64,000 nucleotides of DNA from Zygnema cylindricum (GCA_037447655.1 JBBHKE010003044.1:62001-126000); one strand, 5' to 3'; positions 11,757 through 22,801 are shown, counted from the first letter of the stretch. Made by a program: numbers and translations. Notes: generated from the letters alone by a model not told the origin.

Positions 11757-12401
11757 CTCCCACTCGAGCTCGTGTCGATATTTCCTCGCTCCTCGATTTC
11801 ATCGATCGGTAATATGCGTTCGGCGATTTTATGGTATTGTACTTGCCGTGCTCCTTGATTTCTGCGAATCGGTAATTTGCGATCGGCGCTTTGATGGTTG
11901 TGTACCTGCGTAGTAATATTCCGTACACTCTGTACTCTGCAAAATCTGAAATTTTGTTAGTACCAGGGAGATTTTGCTTCCCGTAAAATTTTGTCCATTA
12001 GGACCACATTTGGTTCTGAAAATCCTGGTCGTCCGTGAATGGACCGCAGAGATTCGTTTTTCGTACAAGGGAATTGCGCGGCTGGCGACTGCGTCCCTTG
12101 TTACTGACTCCTTATCTGGATTACATGACGTGTAATCCTTGTCGTTTGCGTGAACCTGCAAGTCCAAGGTTCGCGTAATTCTTGATGAAACTCGGCCGTC
12201 GATTTCACTGTCGCGAGGTAAAATCATTTCGTCGTCACGAGGTGTCGCATTATCAAATCCTTGTTGCAAGTTATCCGTCGCAAGATTACATTTTCATCGC
12301 CTAACCAACTTACGTCGTTCGATGTGTAATTTTGCGTTCGCGATTAGGTCGCTACGAATGTGCGATGGTAATGTTTGTTCGCCAAGCGTCGCATAATGAA
12401 A
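11757..12401 (-). mobile_element. 3' internal segment of Y, repeated at 18048-18692
   Basis: These 645 bp are practically identical between the two internal regions. A minus-strand frame (12269-11829, 146 codons) is conserved in both, but I recognise no motif in it and identity this high does not prove selection. The stretch is rich in GCGATCGG-like words. Confidence 0.6.
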
Positions 12402-13020
12402 TTGTTACATTGGAGGGGAAAGATGGTCGACGAAATTAAAGAGAATCAAATCAATGTGGCCTCCTGCCATCTTCGGGGATTGGAAGACGAACCAACTTTC
12501 CACTTAACTTACTGTGGCGATCCTCCCTCCTATTCCTCAGCTTGCATCAGTCTTCCCAGCTGCACCACCTATTAGTCTGCAATCAGTGTGGTCAGTGTAG
12601 GCATTCAGCCTGTCTCCCCTCCTCTTGGGAGCCACACCAAATACCCTCCAGCATCTAGTTCTGTGGGAACTGCGAATGGGGTGGGTAATTGTTTTCATAT
12701 CTTAGTCACGGTTGACTACGAGGGGGGGGAAATTGGGGATATCAGCCCGATTGCCGAGACCCTAATCCCTTCCCCCGGCCATGGGGGGGAGGAAAGAGGA
12801 GGGGATAACTTTTGCCTGCCCCTTGCCCTCCTCCGTATTCCCTGCTCATGCCGTTCTCCTATTTTGCATGCATATCCATGGGAGGGATGTGGGCAGCAGT
12901 GGGCATGATCATCCTTTTTGGGAATCATTCGCATTCGAGGTTTATTTGTAGGACTCCAATACCGAAGACTCCGGGCTGTCGGCCCCTCCCTCACGTTAAT
13001 CAGGCACGCTCGACAAACAG
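12402..13020 (+). pseudogene. Gypsy fragment copy B (integrase C-terminus, PHD-like half)
   Basis: It matches copy A from about 5120 to 5720. EIKENQINVASCHLRGLED lies at 12435, followed by DEPTFHLTY. After a frame change, VCNQCGQCRHSACLPSSW and FCGNCEWGG (12575-12660) give intact C-x2-C-x4-H-x2-C and C-x2-C ligands. It ends at ACGCTCGACA, where the following part of copy A is missing and instead appears inverted at 13290-14222. Confidence 0.7.
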
Positions 13021-13289
13021 GGTGGGATTTTAAGTACTGTGCGTTGTCTACAGGAAGTGTATCACTCTTGTTCCCTCAAAATCCACTATCCTGATCTAGT
13101 GGGTTTCAGTTTACCCCGGAATCGTAACTCCAAAGCAAAGAGAACTCCAGATGAAGACACAAATGCACTATCACGTAGATATATATATAAAGAAATAGGA
13201 TTGGCTTTCTAGATTTAACAATATCACCTTGCCCTAGAAAAGAAAATAAAAGATAGAAAATGTGAAATGTAGCGAAGCAAGCTTAACAT

Positions 13290-14222
13290 ACACCAAAAAT
13301 GAACAATGAAAATTTGAGAAAGGAGAACCCTCTCCTGAGAGTATCGTCAAAGGTATGGTACTCTTGCAACCTTCGGTGTCCGCAGCTTAAAACTGACAAG
13401 ATCCTTTCCGGTTTCCAAACAGCTAAAAGTCCAAAATCACCCAAAAAGGAAGATAGTGCCAACTACCCGCCCGGACTGTGAATTCCACACAAGACAAATC
13501 CCAAAACCAAGATGGCACTAGAGTTGAAAACAACACCAAGATTCTCCAAAAGAAAGGTTGTTGGAATTTTTGAGGGTTTTCGTAGGAGACAGTACTGAAA
13601 AGCAACCTGTCTCCTTCGACCCCAACTGCCTTATACATCAAAGTTTGTCAATATTGTAAGTCCAAAAGTCAAAGCTACGCTATTAACCAATGAGGGGCAA
13701 GCAAGTGTAATTGAACTGACACAAGACAAATTAATCCGTACTAAACTTGGGGCAAAAAGTTATGCTTCGGACTGCGGCTAGATTCGTGGCCGGAAGTACT
13801 TATTCAATCCACAATTATAAGAAAAAATCTTGAAAATGACACTAACTTGCCAGACTTTGACCTAACGTAATTAATGGGCAAAAAGTCAGTTGAGGCTGAA
13901 ACTAAATTTTTACTGATGGTTACCAACATAATCTTAATGCAAATCCAGAAAGTTACGTGGCAATCCACAATGTACCCACCACGGGGTCTCGTGGCAAATG
14001 GTTCCCTGTAATGGAATTGCAATCTTTGAGACGATAGGACTTTGTCGTCCGGCCTCTGTTTTGCGCCAAAAAAAGTGCGTTCCGCTCAGTTTAGGAAATA
14101 CAAGGATTTCGTCTAGCTTGGTGCACTCGCTCCTTGATACTCTTAAGACCGTACAGGGTAACAAGGGCCCGGAAATCCTTGGTGAAATAAAGGTGTGCCT
14201 GAAAAGCACATGAGCTTGATAT
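13290..14222 (-). mobile_element. Gypsy fragment copy C: inverted 3' region and LTR
   Basis: On the minus strand this matches copy A from about 5725 onward (TTTCCGGGCCCTT block, AAACTGAGCGGAAC, then the LTR with GGAGACAGGTTGCTTTT). It starts exactly where copy B stops. B plus C is therefore one gypsy 3' end in which the right half is turned round. The 260 bp between them (13030-13290) were not identified. Confidence 0.65.
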
Positions 14223-16500
14223 CCTTGCTTCTTGATGAGGTTCTAATGTCGAATTCTTGATCTCCAACATTCCTTTCTCTGCTGCATGGGATGAAATTGT
14301 GATTCCTTTATTTTCTGGAGCTCCTTCAATTGGTTGCTTCCTGTAGAGTCCCACTTCAAATGATGTTAGTTTTTCTTTGAGAGCTCCTTCTAACCCACTC
14401 ACGCCTTCTGCTTTGATTCTTCTTTGCAAGCTCTTTTCCATGGGCTGCACGACCGGTTGAACTTCGGCCGTTGCCCGAATCCATGAGGATGGAGATGTGG
14501 CGAGGCTACTTATCCTCCCAAATTTCGGTAAGTTTCCTTTCTCCCTCCTTTGAAATTCTCCACTACCTATCGTATTGCTGTTTGGGGTTAGGAATACCTC
14601 CTTGTAGGTCCTTGGAATTTTCTTGGTTTGAACTTCTAACACGTTGTTTTCTTGTGCAGATTTAGCCTCTTTTCTTGATGGATTGGACCGATTCGGGAGG
14701 TCGACTCGATGTGTACTCCCACTGTTGCCAGATTCTCGACTCCATCTTGGTGAGTTCTAGTGAATTCGTCCGCTTTCTGCTGGCATTCTTTTTCTGCAGA
14801 GATGCCTATGAGAGTTTTGAGGGTTAGTGTCATCTTTTGAAGATTTGTTGAGGATCCTGTTGATAAATTTTTCTGCCTTCTTGCAACTGTTTTCTCTCCT
14901 CCGTTTTCTGAAATGACAATTTCTGACTCCATTTCTGACTCTTCTTTTTCCCTTTCGTTTCAGATTTTCCCTTTTTCGTTGACAAAAGTGATGTCTTCCT
15001 GCTGGAGGTCTCGACGGGGATTTGAATGCTCCGACATCCCGCTTCGCCCTCGCAGTTATCGATGGTAAATTTCACTGTCCCCTGGCTTGTGTGCTGCTGG
15101 TTGTCCTTGAAATTGGTACCGATTTAACTCAAATTTTCTTTTTTCTGTGGCTGCATTAGATCTACGTCTTTGGGTGTCAACCTTTATTCTGAATTCCTTT
15201 GTGTTAATTCCAATGTTGGTTAACTCTAACACTTCTACCCATGGTGTGCTAGTTTCATTTTTAATGATCTCTAACTCCTTTCTCCACGGTTTTGCAGGAC
15301 TTTTGTCCTCTTCGACACTTGGGTCTTGTCCACCTGTGCGGTTTGTGATGGCAAGTGATGAGGTGGACTCGGAACTCACGGTGGGAGAAGGTGGTGCTTG
15401 ATTTGTGGAGCGTTTTGTCTTCGTTTCCATCTTTGGTGAGGATTCGACTTCCTTACTCCTATTGCTCTCCTCTCTGCTCCCTTTGCTGCTGTTGACGATG
15501 AGAATGAGCTTGTTAGTATCTGGATCTTTGGTTTCTGTTATATCTGTCATGCTTGTTGAGAGTTGCACCCTAACTCCCTTTGCTCCCTTTTTTCCCCTCC
15601 ATGTGCTACCATGCGTTACCTTCTTGGGTGGACTTTTCTTTTGACCTCTTAATCGGTTTTCGTCATGCAGATTGTCGTTTCTGCTGTGGTCGATGCTGCC
15701 CCTCATAGTCGTATGACCTGCTGCTGTAGCCCCATAGCTGCAACTCTTCTAATGCTTCCGCATACTTCCCACGCTTTCGCAGATTTATGTGCCAACTCAT
15801 TGGTGAGTGTAAAAGCTAATTCGTGTGGGGATCCCTATTGTGCTTTCTTTTTGGAATCTAACTATATACCTGTGACTTCTTTTTTCACCTCTTGTGTCAG
15901 TCTGTCCGATGTCTGTTTTGGATTTTTCTGTTCCTTTATTGAACTTTTTCTTACTTCGGGTTGACTTTCCTTGTGACATGTTATTTAGTTCAGATCCGCT
16001 AGTGAGGCTTGATTCCTTGCCGGAATATGAATGTGGAGGTGGAGTTTGAGAGGTTGGATTCGTTTGTGACATTTGGAATCGGAGGACCTGCATGTTGCTG
16101 GTCTTTTCGCCATCCCCATGTAAGTGTCTTCCACTCTCTCCTCTTTCCTTCTTCCTCGTGCTTTTGTGATCTCCTACAGCGTTTTGAAATACCTGCAGAT
16201 TGTTAGTCATGAGCATGAAATCTGATTTTCTGCTCCTTGTCTGATGACTGACTGCTTGTTGTTTCAGTTTTTCTTTGAAATGCCTTGTGGCCTTGTCCAT
16301 CAGTTCCTGTTTGGTGCTGACTTTTCTGCCACTTTCTTGCAGATTTGTCAACTGCACCCATTTGGCTCGGTTGGAGCTGTCCGTCATTGTGGCTTTGATG
16401 CCAGGATGTTCTCCTTTCCCTTTACAACCTGCTGGCGAATTTCTCCACCCTTTGCTCGGTAAGCATGCACTCCGAGGTTTGTCGTTATCTGTTTTAAGGA
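14223..16500 (-). mobile_element. Y internal: broken Lys/Glu/Ser-rich frames of unknown function
   Basis: Minus-strand frames at 16387-15797, 15706-15056, 15075-14830 and 14642-14223 follow the gag frame. They are rich in Lys, Arg, Glu, Ser and Gln (for example KGKSETKGKKKSQKWSQKLS) and shift frame between pieces. No protease, integrase, RT or RNase H motif is seen. They may be a basic gag tail or captured host sequence. The part 14226-14750 recurs at 19204-19640. The mirror plus-strand frames are shadows. Confidence 0.45.
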
Positions 16501-16533
16501 GTTGGGGTCGCAGGTGCCTTTTGTTGTTACAGT

Positions 16534-17366
16534 TTATTGCTGAGTTTTGGATTTGCCTTGCTTGCCGCCTTGGCTTTCTCCAATCCCTTTGAGCAGCATG
16601 CTCTGTACCTGCATGAAGTTAGACTCCTCCTTGTATAAGGTGCGAGTCTCCTCCTTCTTGTCATTGTCACCTGAATGTGATTGACTGACCTTGTCATCTC
16701 CTTTTGTCTCACTTGTAGGTAAATTGTTGGAGCCATCAGAGTGTGTGTCAACATTGGACACGTTTGCAGTGCTGGATTCGATATCCAACAGCAACTCCAC
16801 CACTTCGTTCCACTCCCACTGTAGCAGCAACTCCACCACTTCGTTCCACTCCCACTGTTCCGCGTTCTGCTCCTCGAACCAGGTGAGGACATCTGCGAAA
16901 TACTTTGGTAGTGAGAGAATCAACCAACAAATCTGCGTGGCCATTAAAAAGACTATGCCTGCTGACTTTGCCTTGTCTAGTAGTTTAGAATAGTGAGTGA
17001 TGTATGATTCGATGGGTGTTCCATCTTGATAGGATGTTCCAAGGATATTCTAGGTTAGCTCGATCTTCTTGAACCAGGTAAGTGTGATCTGCTCCTCTGC
17101 GCTTCTGACTGAGTTGTGGTCGTCTTTCGCACTTCGTGAGCTCTCCTTAGCTTTCCATGTCATCTCCTCCATCCTCTTTGACCATGCCGTATTGTTGACA
17201 TCGTCCCTCATAATCTCCCCTTAACAGAATGTTTAGTCTTCTGTCTGAAAGGCCTGGTTTCCGATGAAGCCGTTCTGATCAGGTTTTCTGTTTGCCGCCT
17301 CTACAGCTCCTACAGGTATCGATGGTGACGTCGTTATGGACTCACTGCTCGTATTCGCCTGCATTC
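16534..17366 (-). pseudogene. Y gag-like frames (UBN2/copia type), broken
   Basis: From ATG at 17366 the minus strand reads MQANTSSESITTSPSIPVGA. After stops and frame changes come LTWFKKIELT, DGTPIESYITHYSKLLDKAK and MATQICWLILSLPKYFADVL, the pattern of a copia gag (UBN2) domain. A 12-residue segment (QWEWNEVVELLL) is tandemly duplicated in frame near 16790-16860. The stretch 16740-17430 is repeated almost exactly at 19646-20336 (offset 2906). No zinc knuckle was found. Confidence 0.55.
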
Positions 17367-17416
17367 AACTCCTCTACTCTATGGACCTTGAAGACACACA
17401 GGGCACCACTATTATA

Positions 17417-17430
17417 GTGGGCTCATAACC
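17417..17430 (-). other. Primer-binding site of Y beside LTR 2
   Basis: On the minus strand GGTTATGAGCCCAC directly follows the LTR end. It matches the initiator tRNA-Met anticodon stem-loop complement with one mismatch (A for G). Confidence 0.65.
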
Positions 17431-18047
17431 TATTAGTTTTAGGTGCTCACTTTAGCCCTTGGCCGAGGACTAGAGTAGATAAGCCTAGAACATACACTAG
17501 AAGGTAGTGCCTTTATGTGGCTCACAAAGGGTTTAGAGATGGGAGTAGAAATAGATAGAGACAATAGATTCGAGGCAGGTTTAATCAGCTTTGAATAGGA
17601 TTATCAAAGTAGGAATTACAATTGTCACTCTGGACACTCTCTATCTAATTAAGCTGGATTCTCCTCCTAAGATCTCAATGTCTAATCTCTGTGATCTCTG
17701 TACAATGATGTTTTCTATGAATAAAAGTGTTGCACATCATTGCCTACTAAATTGCTATGAAAGCTTGTTCTAAGAGAGATGATCTCTTTCTGTGGAATGC
17801 TTGCTATTTGTACATGTGCACTCCAATCTGGATGCTGAATGTGTGCACCGTGTGGTCCAATGACTACACGCCAAAATAGGTAATGTCAGCCGTCAGTGGC
17901 CGCTCCCAAATGTGCGTCAGAGTTTCCGCCGAAAATGTCTGTCGTGGAATCGTCACTCGATTCCATACGATTCGATTTTGCCGTCCGTACAATATCGACG
18001 CTCCGATATCCGTAAATAATATCGTCCGAGATCGCCTAAAATCAACA
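17431..18047 (-). repeat. LTR 2 of element Y
   Basis: 617 bp, nearly identical to LTR 1. It is shared by the two internal regions of the array, acting as 5' LTR of internal 1 and 3' LTR of internal 2. Confidence 0.85.
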
Positions 18048-20336
18048 CTCCCACTCGAGCTCGTGTCGATATTTCCTCGCTCCTCGATTTCATCGATCGG
18101 TAATATGCGTTCGGCGATTTTATGGTATTGTACTTGCCGTGCTCCTTGATTTCTGCGAATCGGTAATTTGCGATCGGCGCTTTGATGGTTGTGTACCTGC
18201 GTAGTAATATTCCGTACACTCTGTACTCTGCAAAATCTGAAATTTTGTTAGTACCAGGGAGATTTTGCTTCCCGTAAAATTTTGTCCATTAGGACCACAT
18301 TTGGTTCTGAAAATCCTGGTCGTCCGTGAATGGACCGCAGAGATTCGTTTTTCGTACAAGGGAATTGCGCGGCTGGCGACTGCGTCCCTTGTTACTGACT
18401 CCTTATCTGGATTACATGACGTGTAATCCTTGTCGTTTGCGTGAACCTGCAAGTCCAAGGTTCGCGTAATTCTTGATGAAACTCGGCCGTCGATTTCACT
18501 GTCGCGAGGTAAAATCATTTCGTCGTCACGAGGTGTCGCATTATCAAATCCTTGTTGCAAGTTATCCGTCGCAAGATTACATTTTCATCGCCTAACCAAC
18601 TTACGTCGTTCGATGTGTAATTTTGCGTTCGCGATTAGGTCGCTACGAATGTGCGATGGTAATGTTTGTTCGCCAAGCGTCGCATAATGAAATTGTCATC
18701 GCTTGACAAATTACGATAGTTCGATGTCTAAGCATGTGGCCGCAATAACGTCGCTTGAAACGTGCGACTGTACTTTGCGTTCTCGCCATCGGCTCTAGCT
18801 CACAAAGGTGCATGTACCGCCTTTGTCGCATCCATATAGTGGGAGGCGCTCAAAGGACACTGCACAATTAGGATTTAGTTTTCTTTTCTTGAATTTTTCA
18901 TCTCTGATTTCTTCTTAGTCCTTTTCTCTCATGTCACATTATAGAATATCATAGCTTTGACTCCCTCTATCGCTTAGACTGCCATGACCTGGAGTGGTTT
19001 TCTGACTTAGGTTTCCTTTTTCCTGTAAGCTGTCTGCCTCTTCTCCCCCGTGTAATCCCGCAATTATGAAACTGTAAAGGGTTTTAGGGTTTCAAAAATC
19101 CTTCCCCTTTTTCCCACCCACAACTTTCGCTGCGCCTTTCATGTGGAGGTTTTACCTTCGTGGAGAACTGAGGCGTCTCCGAATTTGGTCGGTGGATACT
19201 TGAGGTAAGATTTGCATCCTTGCTTCTTGATGAGGTTCTAATGTTGGATTCTTGATCTCCAACTTTCCTTTCTCTGCTGCTTGGGATGAAATCAAGATTC
19301 CTTTATTTTTTGCAGCTACTGCAATTGGATGCTTCCCGTAGAGTCCCACTTCAAATGATGTTAGTTTGGCTACTTATCCTCCCAAATTTTGGTGAGTTTC
19401 CTTTCTCCCTCCTTTGAAATTCTCCACTACCTATCGTATTGCTGTTTAGGGTTAGCAATACCTCCTTGTAAGTCCTTGGAATTTTCTTGGCTCGAAATTC
19501 TAACACGTTGCTTTCTTGTGCAGATTTTGCCTCTTTTCTTGATGGATTGGACTCGATTCGGGAGGTTGACTCGATGTGTACTCCCACTGTTGCCAGATTC
19601 TCGACTCCATCTTGGTGAGTTATGGTGAATTCGTCCGCTTTCTGGAGTGTGTGTCAACATTGGACACGTTTGCAGTGCTGGATTCGATATCCAACAGCAA
19701 CTCCACCACTTCGTTCCACTCCCACTGTAGCAGCAACTCCACCACTTCGTTCCACTCCCACTGTTCCGCGTTCTGCTCCTCGAACCAGGTGAGGACATCT
19801 GCGAAATACTTTGGTAGTGAGAGAATCAACCAACAAATCTGCGTGGCCATTAAAAAGACTATGCCTGCTGACTTTGCCTTGTCTAGTAGTTTAGAATAGT
19901 GAGTGATGTATGATTCGATGGGTGTTCCATCTTGATAGGATGTTCCAAGGATATTCTAGGTTAGCTCGATCTTCTTGAACCAGGTAAGTGTGATCTGCTC
20001 CTCTGCGCTTCTGACTGAGTTGTGGTCGTCTTTCGCACTTCGTGAGCTCTCCTTAGCTTTCCATGTCATCTCCTCCATCCTCTTTGACCATGCCGTATTG
20101 TTGACATCGTCCCTCATAATCTCCCCTTAACAGAATGTTTAGTCTTCTGTCTGAAAGGCCTGGTTTCCGATGAAGCCGTTCTGATCAGGTTTTCTGTTTG
20201 CCGCCTCTACAGCTCCTACAGGTATCGATGGTGACGTCGTTATGGACTCACTGCTCGTATTCGCCTGCATTCAACTCCTCTACTCTATGGACCTTGAAGA
20301 CACACAGGGCACCACTATTATAGTGGGCTCATAACC
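18048..20336 (-). mobile_element. Internal region 2 of Y, internally deleted
   Basis: It contains the 645-bp segment shared with 11757-12401. Then come about 510 bp not present in internal 1 (18693-19203), a shared block (19204-19640), and a deletion junction at about 19643 joining the equivalents of 14778 and 16735. It ends with the gag-like part (19646-20336). A frame spanning the junction (19427-19798, minus) is an artefact of the deletion. Confidence 0.7.
20323..20336 (-). other. Primer-binding site of Y beside LTR 3
   Basis: Same 14 bases as at 17417-17430, in the same position relative to LTR 3. Confidence 0.65.
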
Positions 20337-20979
20337 TATTAGCTTTAGGTGCTCACTTTAGCCCCTGGCCGAGGACTAGAGTAGATAAGCCTAGAACATA
20401 CACTAGAAGGTAGTGCCTTTATGTGGCTCATAAAGGGTTTAGAGATGGGAGTAGAAATAGATAGAGACAATAGATTCGAGGCAGGTTTAATCAACTTTGA
20501 ATAGGATTATCAAAGTAGGAATTACAATTGTCACTCTGGACACTCTCTATCTAATTAAGCTTGATTCTCCTCCTAAGATCTCAATGTCTAATCTCTGTGA
20601 TATCTGTACAATGATGTTTTCTATGAATAAAAGTGTTGCACATCATTGCCTAGTAAATTGCTATGAAAGCTTATTCTGAGAGAGATGATCTCTTTCTGTG
20701 GAATGCTTGCTATTTGACATGTGCACTCCAATCTGGATGCTGAATGTGTGCACCGTGTGGTCCAATGACTTCACGCCAAAATAGGTAATGTCAGCCGTCA
20801 GTGGCCGCTCCCAAATGTGCGTCAGAATTTTCGTCGAAAATGTCTATCGTGGAATCGTCACTCGATTCCGTATGATTCGATTTTGCTGTCCGTAAAATAT
20901 CGGCGATTCGATTTCCATACACAATATCGGCGCTCCGATATCCGTAAATAACATCGTCCGAGATCGCCTAAAATCAACA
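20337..20979 (-). repeat. LTR 3 of element Y (5' LTR in its orientation)
   Basis: 643 bp, more diverged from LTRs 1 and 2 than those are from each other. It has about 26 extra bp (near 20905-20930) repeating an ATATCGG motif. It ends TCAACA at 20979 and is followed by GGGAG. Confidence 0.8.
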
Positions 20980-21350
20980 GGGAGAGGGAGAAGTAGATGG
21001 ATAGGGGGAAAAACAAAGGGGGAGGGGGACGAGGAGGGAGAGGAGAAGAGGGAGTGGGAGAGGGAGAGGGAGGTAAGAGGGAAAGGGAAGTGTAGAGGGA
21101 TGGTGAGTTTAAAGGAGAGGAATAGAGGGAGTGGGAGGGAGAAAGGGAGAGGGAAAGGAGAGGGAAGTGGAAAAAGAGTGAAAAGGAAAAGGATTAGGAG
21201 AGGGTGAAGTAGAGGGATAGGGGGAAGAAATGAGGGGGAGGCGGAAAATAAGAGTAGGGGGGAGGAGAAAGGGAGAGGGATAGTGAGGTGGAGGGAGAGG
21301 AATGGAGTGAGCGGGAGGGAGAAAGGGAGAGGGTGTGGAGATGGAGGGAG
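20980..21350. repeat. GGGAGA-rich low-complexity block
   Basis: Purine-only repeats (GGGAGAGG, GAGGGGGA). The long minus-strand frame here (21557-20844) is Pro/Ser/Leu repeat translated from simple sequence and is not a gene. Confidence 0.85.
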
Positions 21351-21380
21351 AATGTCATGCCGCATGGTATCGGACGCATG

Positions 21381-21600
21381 CGCGCACAATATTTTGCATG
21401 CGTACACGATATCGCGCACGCACGCACAATATTGTGCTCGCACGCGCGATATTCTACATGCGTGCACGATACGGTGCACGCACACGCGATATTGTGTCCA
21501 CGCGCACGATATCGTGCACGCGTTCGCGATATTCGGCGTGCGCGTGATTTCATTCACACGCGCACGATATCATTCTCGCACGCACGATATTTTAGCGTGC
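21381..21600. repeat. 20-bp GC/AT-alternating minisatellite, about 11 units
   Basis: Eleven units of about 20 bp, most exactly 20, fit CGCGCACGATATTGTGCACG. Each has a GCAC/GCGC half and a central ATAT, so units are nearly self-complementary and largely alternating purine-pyrimidine. Frames stay open in several registers for this reason; the peptides have no meaning. It directly follows the GA block. Confidence 0.85.
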
Positions 21601-22309
21601 GTGTATGATTTTTGGTCGCACGTGCGACCGCGATTTATTTATGTTTGATGTGTACGCTATTCGCGTACACGTCTAATAGAACACATACTAATTTCGTGCG
21701 TGGTATCATGTCGTTTCGTGGGCAGGTACACATTTTTCAAGTATTTCGTGCGATACCATATATTTCGTGCGATATGTTTCGTTTCGTGCATACGCACGCG
21801 ATTTGGGGAGTATCGACGTGAAGTATCGTTTGGAGGCGTATCGCGATTTCCGGGCGACGCGTCGATTCATATGTTTATTTAAGTCGCGAACCCATGTAGG
21901 TTCGCGCATACATGTAGTTAGGGAGGGTTTTTACCCTCGGACAGTGGATTATGCGGAACGTGCGGCAGACAATGTTGGCCGCCTATTGGCCAACATTCTA
22001 AGTAGTTTTTTCATGTGAACTAGCCTAGACTTAGGTTAGGGTTTGCGTAGGCGTAGCGTAGCTAATACTTAGTCTATTTTCAGACTTAGAATTTCTAGCT
22101 TTTGGACAAGAATTTTCTCTTGGCGGCGGAGCTTTCTCTTGCTCTCTCTCTCACCGATTGCTCAAGTTTCCTCCTTTCTTTTGCTAGCTAGCTGTAGAGG
22201 CTAGATTGTTTACGTACATTCTCCTTTGTAATTCTGCCCACGCTTTTAATCCACGCGGCTCAAAGCCAAGTCCGGAAGGTTTCCCTCCAACTTGTGTCAT
22301 TTTTGGGAA
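21601..22309 (+). other. LTR- or promoter-like stretch left of the palindrome
   Basis: It contains repeated TTTCGTGCG words (also found in the R1 LTR), a TATTTAAG box near 21878 and a perfect 10-bp stem with 7-nt loop at 21971-21997. A CT-rich run with TGTAATTCTGCCC follows at 22140-22240. The layout resembles U3-R-U5 of an LTR, but no partner LTR was found. Confidence 0.35.
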
Positions 22310-22801
22310 GTGGTGGATTGGAGTTCGTGTGGAGAAGCATCCGGATCCGGCTGCCCTTCCAACAGACAGCTAGACGGTTTGGGTGTTTGTTTTGTGTTGT
22401 TTGCATTTTCGGTTGGAAATGGAAGGGTGAATTTTGGCTGAATTTTGAGTTTTTCTTGTTTTTGGTTGGAATTATTTATTTTGCTTCGTTGCTTTCGTAC
22501 GAGATAACTCTTGTAAAGAATACGTTGAAGACCCAAGAGCCTAGTGGCTACCTTACAAGGTAGCCACTAGGCTCTTGGGTCTTCAACGTATTCTTTACAA
22601 GAGTTATCTCGTACGAAAGCAACGAAGCAAAATAAATAATTCCAACCAAAAACAAGAAAAACTCAAAATTCAGCCAAAATTCACCCTTCCATTTCCAACC
22701 GAAAATGCAAACAACACAAAACAAACACCCAAACCGTCTAGCTGTCTGTTGGAAGGGCAGCCGGATCCGGATGCTTCTCCACACGAACTCCAATCCACCA
22801 C
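22310..22801. repeat. Perfect 492-bp palindrome (245-bp arms, 2-nt centre)
   Basis: The arm 22310-22554 is the exact reverse complement of 22557-22801; only the two central bases (AC) are unpaired. I compared the arms base by base and found no mismatch. Sequence outside the arms is not symmetric. The open frames within (22294-22563 plus, 22548-22817 minus) are the same peptide read from each arm. Confidence 0.9.

Larger units (their letters stand above)
11140..20979 (-). mobile_element. Three-LTR retroelement array Y (LTR-internal-LTR-internal-LTR)
   Basis: LTRs lie at 11140-11756, 17431-18047 and 20337-20979, all on the minus strand, with GGGAG at both outer edges. Primer-binding sites abut LTR 2 (17417-17430) and LTR 3 (20323-20336). 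Internal 1 (11757-17430) is long and contains a gypsy fragment. Internal 2 (18048-20336) shares both ends with it but lacks about 1.96 kb (14780-16735 equivalent) plus about 120 bp. Such arrays arise by unequal recombination between LTRs of related copies. Only a gag-like frame is recognised, so Y looks non-autonomous. Confidence 0.75.

Noticed and set aside
11592-12269. Open frames conserved exactly between 11.6-12.3 kb and 17.9-18.6 kb
   Set aside because: Conservation is explained by duplication of element Y; no motifs and frames on both strands.
20844-21557. 237-codon minus-strand frame, longest of the left third
   Set aside because: Built from the GGGAGA block and the 20-bp minisatellite; Pro/Ser/Leu and CAC/ARY repeats only.
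21381-21600. CRISPR-like spacing of repeats
   Set aside because: Units abut with no spacers and are degenerate; eukaryotic context.
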